Below the pieces are notes generated by a model. It made no database searches. It saw only the letters and a program-made list of their open reading frames with translations, and was not told the origin of the DNA. The position numbers and the translations under genes are program-made. From Chitinivibrionales bacterium (GTDB lineage Bacteria > Fibrobacterota > Chitinivibrionia > Chitinivibrionales > WJKA01), in contig WJLZ01000134.1 in NCBI GenBank assembly GCA_014728215.1, positions 1 through 37,642 on the forward strand: a stretch of 37,642 nucleotides of DNA. Reading direction: 5' to 3'. Below, piece by piece: positions 16,741-24,249 of this stretch. How positions within the stretch are numbered: the stretch's first letter is position 1; each line of letters starts with the position of its first letter.

Positions 16741-16742
16741 GG

Positions 16743-16781
16743 CATCCTCCTTTACGCTTAATATAATTTAATTGGAGGATG
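16743..16781. promoter_or_regulatory. Inverted repeat able to hide the ribosome binding site of the minus-strand peptide gene
   Basis: CATCCTCC (16743-16750) and GGAGGATG (16774-16781) are perfectly complementary across an AT-rich 23-base loop. On the minus strand the arm next to GTG 16740 is the AGGAGGAT ribosome binding site, so folding of the leader would sequester it. Confidence 0.35.
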
Positions 16782-16948
16782 GCTTATCACATAAAAATTT
16801 AATGTTGGTTAATATATTTACATTCTCTGTAGTCAGACTTGTCCAAAATAGACCACTGATAAGCGAGCATAATGAGCATGATAAACCGCTATCGATGTCT
16901 CTCCGTGGCAGCTATAAAAATATAGGGCAATTGTAAACCGTATCAACC

Positions 16949-17035
16949 TGTCCCAGAGGGACAAGCTATCAATAGCCAGGGATGAAGTCCCTGGCGGTGG
17001 AACGATGGAAAAGATCTTCCGTCCCGTAGGGACGG
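16949..17035. repeat. Three-hairpin structured intergenic repeat element
   Basis: Within the gene-poor stretch 16741-17231 three perfect stem-loops follow one another: TGTCCC/GGGACA (16949-16963), GCCAGGGA/TCCCTGGC (16975-16995) and CCGTCCC/GGGACGG (17019-17035), with the linker CTATCAATAG between the first two. Similar GTCCC-rich multi-hairpin strings are dispersed repeats in many bacterial genomes. Some are linked to REP-associated IS200-like transposases; that link is from memory. No transposase is nearby. The rest of the stretch holds only a direct repeat CCGAGGATT (17099-17107 and 17115-17123). Confidence 0.5.
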
Positions 17036-17231
17036 TTCCCGGGTACGCCGAGTGACTGCATAAATGATAGTGCCGAAGTCGGTCATGAGCTATATTTTCC
17101 GAGGATTGGTATAACCGAGGATTCGCCGGTTTTCATAAAAGAGACCGATATGAGAAGGAAACAAAATACAAATGATCCGTTTTCGATTCTGGTATAGCAC
17201 ACATTCAGCAAAAGTCTCCGTCATTTAAAAA

Positions 17232-17487
17232 GTGCCTTCATATCCAGACTTTAAAGATTTATTACGGTTACTCGAAAATAATTCTGTCAGGTACCTGATC
17301 GTCGGCGGATATGCAGTTGCCTTTCATGGGTTCCTCGGCTTACCAAAACATAGATTTATTCTTTGATATCTCCGAAAAGAATGCACAAAAAATCTGCGGT
17401 GTATTGATTAATTTCGGATTTCCCAAACAAGACCTGAAATTAGAACCATTTATGACGCAAGACATATATCACGTTAGTTGGGATTGA
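17232..17487 (+). pseudogene. Broken MNT-type nucleotidyltransferase (antitoxin-like)
   Basis: From GTG 17232 one frame reads PDFKDLLRLLENNSVRYLIV, then GGYAVAFHGFLGLPKH, and stops; the following frame resumes with IDLFFDISEKNAQKICGVLI and ends FMTQDIYHVSWD at 17487. Together they are the N-terminal half of the small nucleotidyltransferase family (GG-x-A near the start and a D-x-D-like element expected near the break, here reduced to IDL). A deletion or shift around 17350 removed the catalytic junction, and the C-terminus is missing. Such proteins often act as antitoxins (MNT) or sit alone. The gene is dead or severely truncated. The next open frame starts two bases after its stop. Confidence 0.6.
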
Positions 17488-17488
17488 A

Positions 17489-17866
17489 ATGAATAGCAAA
17501 ACATCAATTCATCAGCACCATATATCAAAATCTTTGTTGCTGCATTTACTGCCGGGCATACTTACAGGCGCATGTTATTTCTCTCTTATGCCGGTTGCGC
17601 ATAGCCGGGGATACCCTTCCATAATGGCGCTCATGATTGCGGTGGCTCTGGTATTAATCCCTTTTTATGCTGGGATATCTGTTCTATCAGGCGAAAAAGA
17701 AAAATTCGCGGGGCTTTGGGAATCTGGTGTTGTATCGTACTTCTTTGCCAATCCTGTTGCTGTAGTTGCATTGGGGGCACTTAGAGCCTTGTTTGGATTC
17801 CTGTCGGTGACCGGGACCGGAGCATACTATCGATGCTGGAGTAATTCAAACATATCGATTACATAA
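17489..17866 (+). pseudogene. Truncated CPBP-type intramembrane protease-like protein
   Basis: 125 residues with three hydrophobic segments: LLLHLLPGILTGACYFSLMP, then PSIMALMIAVALVLIPFYAG, then FANPVAVVALGALRALFGFL. The first 75 residues resemble the N-terminus of CPBP-family membrane metalloproteases (LPG-x-L, then a Y-P-S-I-M-A-L-like helix and a charged loop SGEKEK). Those proteins are normally above 230 residues and carry EExxxR and HxxxH motifs further on; neither is present, so this is a fragment. The last 25 residues diverge into non-membrane sequence, suggesting a deletion junction. No ribosome binding site is evident. Confidence 0.5.
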
Positions 17867-18027
17867 TGATCAAACCTGTCTGGACAGGCCGTACCATTAT
17901 ATAGATTCCAATAGTTTAGAAGTTTAAGATGCCCATATTTTCATAAAGATTAAAAAGGTAGTCCGTTCCTGAATCCCTGATAATCGGGAAAAAAAAAGAA
18001 AATCAGGACCTCCCTGACATCTGCTGA

Positions 18028-20622
18028 CTATTGACTGTATTCCACTGCTTGCGCTACAAACTCAAGCGAATGAAGGGTGTCCGGCAGCGTTACCGAATAC
18101 TCGTACAACTCGCCCGCAGAATAGGTCCTACCCGCGCTGCTGCCTCGAGAAATGAAACGGACCCCGCCATCGGGGCGCCGTATCACCGATGCATGGTAAA
18201 TCTTAACAGAAGTTGAGTGTCCGTTGGTGACCTTTATGATTTTCTTTTCGGGGTCGGTTGCGGTGGTTATATTGACGGCAATTGCGCTTGGTGGGACAAC
18301 CACCTCATGAAATTCTTTATATTCTGCTTGAAATTGAGGTGTGCCGCCCTCATTTTTCTTTATCATTGTCATAAACCAGACCGAATCGCCGGGAGCCAGA
18401 AAGCGAGCGGCAATCGAGGAGCCGGTACCCCTGGTGTTGGCGATATGCATCGAATAGCACTTGAGATCAGCCACAGGAACCGTCCCGCTGTTGGCAAGTT
18501 TACCATAGTAAATCGTTCGCGTAATACTGTCATTGAACTGGTCCGAATCATAGGTTCCTTTAACGACCGGGACGATCATCAGTTTGCCTGTGCGGCTGGT
18601 TCGGGCGATATACACCTGATCGCCACTGGTGTGTACCGACTGGAGCAGTAGATTAAAATCGCCGGTGTCACCGACCGCGATGATTTTTTCGAAAACAACC
18701 TCGCCCGTTCCACCGGCATAAGACTGGTTGGGATGGTACTTGATCAGGTTGCCCTGGTCGTCGTAGGAGCAGGCCAGCCCTACAACCTCAGAACTCATAG
18801 AAAGTGAAGGCGCCGTAACATGTATGTCAATACCGGTGTAGGGACTGTATTCTTTTGTCTGATAATCCTGCCTCATGAATCGCTCGATAGTTGATCCTGG
18901 GATTTTCAGTGTCGTGGTATCTGCTGTCCGCGTGGTTTGCCTTCCCAGCATCTTCACCCGCCAGGGCCGTGAAATATTATCGCCGAAAATTGAGAAATAG
19001 AATGGAGCGCGGTAACCCGGCATTAAAATCCTATGATGCACATATCCCTGATCGTAGCTGGCAACGTTTCCTTCAGAGTCAAGAAATTCAATGCGAAATT
19101 CGAGATCGGAAAAATTGCGTGTGCTCCGGTTTTCGAATTCGCCGTAAATTTCCTTAATCGAAGTATATGTCGGATCGATATACTCCTTCTTGTTTACTAA
19201 AACAACCCCTTGAGCAGACAGGTCTCCCTTAGCTGTTGTGTCGACAAAGGATGTATGCACGACGGTTGAAGCGGGTACGCCAAGATATAGCACTCCGGCG
19301 CCGGCCAGATTCATAACTCCTAATGCCAGGCCGCCACCAACACCCACGACACCAAGCACTTGCAGAGCCGCTGCCGCCGCGGGGGTGAGTAATCCCAGTG
19401 ATGATAATACGGCCGTCATGCCGACAAAGGTCATAGTGACTTCGGTCAGGGCCGAAATAAATTCCCGTAGCGTGGTTTTTTGAAAAGATTCGTACACCTG
19501 GTTCATGAGATAGGCGCCGTTGGGGATCTGGTTAAGCTGAGAAATGCATTGGGTAACTTTGGCAAGTGCTTTACTGCCGACATGGGAGACCCCGGAGATC
19601 ATTTCGATGAAGGGGAATAAGAAATAGAGAAGGTATGTCTTGGTATAAAACATTTCAAGATTTTCCTGGTCGATAATGTTCTGTATATCCGAGGGCAATT
19701 GAACAAGGTCGCGGGAAGAAAAGCCTGGTCCGAAAAACCAGTAGTCAACCTTCGGATTTACGGCAAAGTCAACCGTGTCGGTATACTCGAAGGGCTGCAA
19801 CATGGATACCGTGAGGACCGAACCAAAACTGAATCCGGTTGCCCCCGGCATTTCAAAAGATTCCAGCGAGGTTGGCGTCTTCCTGAAAACCTTGACATAT
19901 CGAAATCCGCCGTTTTGAAGGGTTACCGGCGCCTTTTCAGGATCGGCATTGGGCGGGATTGTGGCGCCGACATATTTTCTTTCCGGTTCTATATAAAACT
20001 TTGCCAGTGCCGGCGATAAATCGACGCCATAATATTCTTGAACAACATCAAGCATGAGGGAATCGATTTCGTGCTGTATCGTACTGCCGGCATTCCCCGA
20101 GAGCATATCGGTGATCGAAATCGTGGGAAGCTTTTGGTGCAAATAATCGACCATCGGTCCAAAGCTGGCCGTGGCCTTCAAGCGCTGCGTACGGGCCACA
20201 ATCGTATCGATATTGGCCGATGCAATACCGGGCGACATGCAGAGGATCCCCAGGGCCGTGGTGGTATCATCTATGTGCAGGTCCGATATCGTCCCCCGGG
20301 CATCAGGCATGGCGACGGTCATCCCCCGGATCTTGTTCTCCCGCCCGCGAAGCATAACAAGCTGGGCGCCTTCCTGTGATACCGCGGCCGTGAATGCCCC
20401 ATCATTTGAAACAGTTGCCTGCGGATCATACACCGAAAAGACAGAGAGACTGTCGCCGCCAAAAAGGCTGCTCACTGTACCGGTTGCCGTGGTGGTTTGT
20501 ACCGTTAACGGTTTCTCTTCTTCGCCTCCCAATGGATTATCTCCCTTACCCGAGCAGCCCAGGAACAGAAGCATACTTGAAATAATGCAGCATGACACCA
20601 AGGACCTGAAATTAAAAAACAT
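18028..20622 (-). CDS. Large orphan lipoprotein with an internal hydrophobic Gly/Ala-rich segment
   Basis: 864 residues from ATG 20622, which has GGGAGAAG seven bases upstream and starts a lipoprotein signal with lipobox LGCS (C23); a longer frame to 20697 lacks support. A linker (GKGDNPLGGEEEKP) follows, as in lipid-anchored proteins. Residues about 40-330 are beta-rich. Residues 395-450 are strongly hydrophobic and rich in Ala, Gly and Val (TPAAAAALQVLGVVGVGGGL, then ALGVMNLAGAGVLYLG), unusual inside an otherwise soluble exported protein. The C-terminal third is beta-rich with repeated sandwich-like strands. No family recognised. It stands alone; its leader (20623-20790) shows no clear regulatory site. 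Confidence 0.8.
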   Translation of the reverse strand: MFFNFRSLVSCCIISSMLLFLGCSGKGDNPLGGEEEKPLTVQTTTATGTVSSLFGGDSLSVFSVYDPQATVSNDGAFTAAVSQEGAQLVMLRGRENKIRGMTVAMPDARGTISDLHIDDTTTALGILCMSPGIASANIDTIVARTQRLKATASFGPMVDYLHQKLPTISITDMLSGNAGSTIQHEIDSLMLDVVQEYYGVDLSPALAKFYIEPERKYVGATIPPNADPEKAPVTLQNGGFRYVKVFRKTPTSLESFEMPGATGFSFGSVLTVSMLQPFEYTDTVDFAVNPKVDYWFFGPGFSSRDLVQLPSDIQNIIDQENLEMFYTKTYLLYFLFPFIEMISGVSHVGSKALAKVTQCISQLNQIPNGAYLMNQVYESFQKTTLREFISALTEVTMTFVGMTAVLSSLGLLTPAAAAALQVLGVVGVGGGLALGVMNLAGAGVLYLGVPASTVVHTSFVDTTAKGDLSAQGVVLVNKKEYIDPTYTSIKEIYGEFENRSTRNFSDLEFRIEFLDSEGNVASYDQGYVHHRILMPGYRAPFYFSIFGDNISRPWRVKMLGRQTTRTADTTTLKIPGSTIERFMRQDYQTKEYSPYTGIDIHVTAPSLSMSSEVVGLACSYDDQGNLIKYHPNQSYAGGTGEVVFEKIIAVGDTGDFNLLLQSVHTSGDQVYIARTSRTGKLMIVPVVKGTYDSDQFNDSITRTIYYGKLANSGTVPVADLKCYSMHIANTRGTGSSIAARFLAPGDSVWFMTMIKKNEGGTPQFQAEYKEFHEVVVPPSAIAVNITTATDPEKKIIKVTNGHSTSVKIYHASVIRRPDGGVRFISRGSSAGRTYSAGELYEYSVTLPDTLHSLEFVAQAVEYSQ

Positions 20623-20790
20623 GTTCTTCTCCCGCGACAACTGGTGAGGGCCGATATGATGACACATAATATATAACGGTCGCCGTTCCCATACCAAAAA
20701 TTCCGGTAAAGCGACTCACCAATGACCTCAAAGAAGGGCCTCACCGAAAATTACCGGGGTTTGTAGGGGATATCGGGGACGGACTAACTT

Positions 20791-21024
20791 TTGAACCTTA
20801 ATAGTACAAATCGAAAAAAAAATTCATTAAATCTATTATCAGTGACATACGTGTTCGGCGACAATTGCGGGTTGGCATTGGAGACGGCGGAAAAATTGGC
20901 CGGGGTGAATAAAGAAAAAATTATGCGGGAAAACGGTTTATCAAACGTTGCCTATTGTATTTCAATTAAACAAGACGGTAGGCGAGTAATCAAGAAAATC
21001 GTTTCGCTTTCGCGGAAGCGATAA
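20791..21024 (+). CDS. Small hypothetical protein
   Basis: Open for 77 residues from TTG 20791, or about 60 from GTG 20842 (VTYVFGDNCGLALETAEKLA). The stretch ETAEKLAGVNKEKIMRENGL has the look of a helix-turn-helix fold, ending in a very basic tail (RRVIKKIVSLSRKR). No good ribosome binding site precedes either start. It could be a small DNA-binding protein, a remnant, or chance. Unrecognised. Confidence 0.35.
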   Translation: MNLNSTNRKKNSLNLLSVTYVFGDNCGLALETAEKLAGVNKEKIMRENGLSNVAYCISIKQDGRRVIKKIVSLSRKR

Positions 21025-21058
21025 TTCCGGTTTTATCCCAATAAATAGACCGATTGTA

Positions 21059-21439
21059 TCAACCGCCCTCATTATCGAGCTTTTTCTCGGCCTCTTGCAT
21101 GGTGGGAACATATACCGGTTTATATCCGGTGAATCCCTGCGTTAATCGAGCAAACTGTATTAGGCCCACCTTGGAACCGCCGACCACCCTGACCACGGTT
21201 CCCACATTGCGCGAGTGAAGAAATTCCATGGCATTTTTTAAAATGAAACCGGCACTGATATGGCCAAATTTTAATCCGGTCATATCGGTTATCACGCCAA
21301 AATGGGGTTTGAGTTTGATCGATTCCTTTACTATCATATCGGCTACCCGTTCGGCAATGTCCTTAGTAATAGTATACCGAAGAACAATATAGAGACGGTT
21401 CTTGTTCACATCCGCGGTGACTGAGTATTCCGGTTTCAT
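21059..21439 (-). CDS. STAS/SpoIIAA-like domain protein
   Basis: 126 residues with AAAAGG before the ATG. The alternation of strands and helices (NRLYIVLRYTITKDIAERVA; HFGVITDMTGLKFGHISAGF; FLHSRNVGTVVRVVGGSKVG) resembles SpoIIAA-like/STAS proteins, which act in phospho-dependent partner switching or ligand binding. The conserved phosphorylatable serine of true anti-anti-sigma factors is not evident in the expected DxSG-like loop, where DMTG is present. It stands alone next to a transposase remnant. A second, more canonical STAS protein is at 32885-33217. Confidence 0.65.
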   Translation of the reverse strand: MKPEYSVTADVNKNRLYIVLRYTITKDIAERVADMIVKESIKLKPHFGVITDMTGLKFGHISAGFILKNAMEFLHSRNVGTVVRVVGGSKVGLIQFARLTQGFTGYKPVYVPTMQEAEKKLDNEGG

Positions 21440-21538
21440 TATAAATACCTTTTTGGAATTGGTGGGTAGGATATCTATAAGTATACCAGAAACCGGACAG
21501 CAATTTCAATAGGTAAATTGAGGGATGGATTTTAAAAA

Positions 21539-21877
21539 AATGGAGCGCTGAAATACTCCTTGACTATAGAATTTTCCTGGGCGGCTTTGATCCGCCAGGT
21601 TTTCAAAGTCCACCCCCTGGTGTGCCCTCGTTGCGGCGGAAAAATGAGAATCGTCGCTTTTATCGAACAAGCAGCAGTCATAGAAACAATTCTGCCTCAC
21701 GGCGGCAAATGGGAGCAGGCCCCGTTTTTTAAGGTTCGCAAAAAAGCCCGGGGAAAGGTGCGCTTTGGATTGACAAAAACTGCCGAAATTGGTATATTTC
21801 CTGATATGAGCCAGCCGGGGGGAAGAGTGGAAAAACAACTACATTGCATGATGTTTTTGTCGGATGTAAATAATTGA
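21539..21877 (+). pseudogene. C-terminal remnant of an IS91-type transposase
   Basis: The frame reads FSWAALIRQVFKVHPLVCPR followed by CGGKMRIVAFIEQAAVIETI and LPHGGKW, the characteristic tail of IS91/ISCR-like Y2 transposases (W-A-x-LI, then a CPxCGGxM zinc motif and I-A-FI). The catalytic HUH and tyrosine regions are absent, and the C-terminus after residue 60 diverges. No ribosome binding site, no intact ends and no target duplication seen. It marks a former mobile-element insertion between 21440 and 22080; the rest of that interval holds nothing recognisable. Confidence 0.65.
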
Positions 21878-22080
21878 GGAATATGGTCGGCGTGGAAGCT
21901 GAAAAAAGAAAATGCCGATCAGCTAAGGTGAGTTGGACAGGGATAGAGGATAGGCGCGAAAAGTCCGAGTCTTAGCGGATGTAAAGAGAGGTTCTTTATC
22001 CGCCCACCCAGTTCCCGAAAAATCAAATTGTCTATCGATTAATAAAGGACAGTTTATAATCGAAGAAATAAAGGTCTGGA

Positions 22081-22449
22081 ATGAACAGTAAATCTGTTGT
22101 TGTTGTCGGGGCAAGTAACAAACCCGAGCGCTATTCCAATAAGGCGCTGAAAATGCTTTTAGAATACGGGCATGAGGTAATCCCGGTTCATCCGGCAATC
22201 GATCAGATTGAAGGTATTACTACCGTTGCCGGGCTCGATGACGTACAGAAGCCGGTTGATACGGTAACCTTGTATGTAGGACCGGCAAAGAGCGAAGAAC
22301 TGGTAGACTCCCTCATTGCACTGCACCCCAACCGGGTGATCATGAATCCGGGAGCGGAATCGGATACTGTGGAGCAGAAACTGACCGAATCGGGTATTCC
22401 GGTTATGCGGGCATGCACAATGGTTCTGTTGCGGACGGGTCAGTTTTAG
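22081..22449 (+). CDS. CoA-binding domain protein (YccU-like)
   Basis: 122 residues, a single Rossmann-type CoA-binding domain. Motifs: VVVVGASNKPERYSNKALKM, then EVIPVHPAIDQIEGITTVAG, then VDTVTLYVGPAKSEELVDSL, and the closing NPGAESDTVEQKLTESGIPV, typical of the YccU family. Its biochemical role is not established. AAAGG lies about nine bases before the ATG. The sulfatase starts three bases after its stop, so translation is probably coupled. Confidence 0.85.
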   Translation: MNSKSVVVVGASNKPERYSNKALKMLLEYGHEVIPVHPAIDQIEGITTVAGLDDVQKPVDTVTLYVGPAKSEELVDSLIALHPNRVIMNPGAESDTVEQKLTESGIPVMRACTMVLLRTGQF

Positions 22450-22451
22450 CA

Positions 22452-23882
22452 ATGCCGAAGCCGAATATTATCCTCATCTGTGCCGATGACATGGGATACG
22501 GCGATATCGGCTGTTATGGCGCAGAAAAAATCCCCACACCGAGTATCGACAGTATCGCATCCAACGGCGCCACCTTTACCGATGCCCATTCGTCGTCGGC
22601 CGTCTGCACACCCAGCAGATATTCAATACTCACCGGACGCTATTGCTGGCGGTCACCGCTCAAACGATGGGTCCTCGGTGGTTTCGGCACACCGCTGATT
22701 GAAAAAGAAAGGTTGACGCTTGCGTCGATTATGAAACCACGCGGGTATTCCACCTGTATAATCGGCAAGTGGCATCTGGGACTGAACTGGACCGATACAA
22801 AGGGAAAGTTTCGTGCTCCGAATTACGAATTAAGCGGCCTAAAAGATAACGGGTATGATATCGATTATTCGGTTCCGGTAACCGGCGGCCCCATCGATCT
22901 GGGATTCGATTACTGGTTTGGAATATCCGGCTCACTGGATATGCCACCGTACTGCTTTATCGAGAATAATCGGACTGTTGGAATTCCCGATCAAGAGAAA
23001 TATCCACTTTTTCAGCAGCAGCGCAAAGGACTCATGGTACCGGAATGGCGGGATGACCTGGTTGATATCACCTTTGCAGACAGAGCCTGTGAGTATATCG
23101 AGACCCATCGCCGCACAAAACCCGACCAACCTTTTTTCCTCTATCTTCCAACCGCAGCCCCTCACCGTCCATGCGATATCCGTCCGGATTTCATTATCGG
23201 CTCAAGCGCAGCGGGTGACCGGGGGGACATGGTCTGTCTTTTTGATTGGGTTGTCGGCCGGATTGGCGAGACAGTTGACCGCCTGGGAATAACCGAAAAC
23301 ACACTGCTCATTGTCACCAGTGACAACGGCGCCCGCAGAACCTGTTTCGACGGCAATACCTATAGTCATAAGTCAAACGGGAATTTTCGCGGCCAGAAAT
23401 CGGATATCTGGGATGGCGGCCATCGGGAGCCCTTTGTTGCCCAATGGCCGGGGAAAATACAGCCGGGAACCACGAGCAACGAGCTGATCTGCCTGGTCGA
23501 CCTGTTTACAACAATAGCAGATATTACCGGAGCAACATTTCCCTCCCATGCTGCCGAAGACAGTTGCACAATTTGGCCTGCCCTTCAGGGGAAACCATTA
23601 CCGAATCGTAACCGATCCATTGTTCACCATTCAGGCAATGGCATGTTTTCTATCAGGCAGGGCAAATGGAAACTTGTTGATGGTCTTGGTTCAGGGGGAT
23701 TTACCGAGCCTAAATTCGAAGAGCCTGAGCCGGATGGGCCTCGCGGGCAATTATATAACCTGGAGGAGGATCCCGAAGAAACCCTGAACGTGTGGAAAGA
23801 AGAAGAGGATATGGTAACTCAATTGTCTGCAGAGCTGGAACAAATCAAAAAGGCAGGCGCTATCAATAGGGGCATTGCCTGA
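22452..23882 (+). CDS. Formylglycine-dependent sulfatase
   Basis: 476 residues from ATG 22452; an upstream in-frame ATG at 22413 lies inside the previous gene and adds only a non-conserved stretch. Type I sulfatase motifs: metal-binding ADDMGYGD (D12, D13), the formylglycine sequence CTPSR (C52 to R56) followed by YSILTGR, the GKWHLG box, and LIVTSDNGAR for the second metal-binding pair. Sulfatases of this family hydrolyse sulfate esters of glycans or aryl compounds after the cysteine is converted to formylglycine by FGE or AtsB, neither of which is here. There is no signal peptide, unlike most polysaccharide sulfatases, so it may be cytoplasmic. Substrate unknown. Confidence 0.92.
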   Translation: MPKPNIILICADDMGYGDIGCYGAEKIPTPSIDSIASNGATFTDAHSSSAVCTPSRYSILTGRYCWRSPLKRWVLGGFGTPLIEKERLTLASIMKPRGYSTCIIGKWHLGLNWTDTKGKFRAPNYELSGLKDNGYDIDYSVPVTGGPIDLGFDYWFGISGSLDMPPYCFIENNRTVGIPDQEKYPLFQQQRKGLMVPEWRDDLVDITFADRACEYIETHRRTKPDQPFFLYLPTAAPHRPCDIRPDFIIGSSAAGDRGDMVCLFDWVVGRIGETVDRLGITENTLLIVTSDNGARRTCFDGNTYSHKSNGNFRGQKSDIWDGGHREPFVAQWPGKIQPGTTSNELICLVDLFTTIADITGATFPSHAAEDSCTIWPALQGKPLPNRNRSIVHHSGNGMFSIRQGKWKLVDGLGSGGFTEPKFEEPEPDGPRGQLYNLEEDPEETLNVWKEEEDMVTQLSAELEQIKKAGAINRGIA

Positions 23883-23960
23883 TTGGTAGATATGGCCTTC
23901 TGCATAAAACATGTCATCCAGAGAATACTCATTTGAGCATGATAAAAAAAGCGCAATTTT

Positions 23961-24232
23961 GTGGCCTGTTTCAAAAATAAAGGATATGAATCTTCATTGG
24001 AGGTCAGGAAGCTTTATGAGACGCTTCCCGATCCCGAAGCGGAAAGCATCAGCAAATATGGGTTATCGATGAATCCGGTGAAGATTACCTTTATCCTGAG
24101 AAATTTTTTGTTGCATTGTCCATTCCGGAAGAAACTCAAAAGGCTATAGCCCAGGCAGCTGAGCACTTTTTCACAAATAAATTATCTATCGAGCATTACG
24201 TAAATCGGCCGGACATCCCTGCCACTCAGTGA
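23961..24232 (+). pseudogene. Frameshifted small protein of the VIDESGEDYLYP family
   Basis: From GTG 23961 one frame reads ACFKNKGYESSLEVRKLYET and LPDPEAESISKYG. At about 24060 the protein-like reading moves to another frame, VIDESGEDYLYPEKFFVALS, and ends at 24232 with HYVNRPDIPATQ. Spliced together they make a typical small (about 90 residue) bacterial protein whose core L-x-D-x-EA ... RVIDESGEDYLYP I recall from many genomes, of unknown role. The break removes two or three residues (L/MIR) of the consensus, so one indel or a sequencing error explains it. Confidence 0.55.
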
Positions 24233-24249
24233 TTGATGGGCGGTTTTAT

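Noticed and set aside
16949-17035. CRISPR array
   Set aside because: The hairpins differ from one another and there are no equal-length spacers or repeated units.
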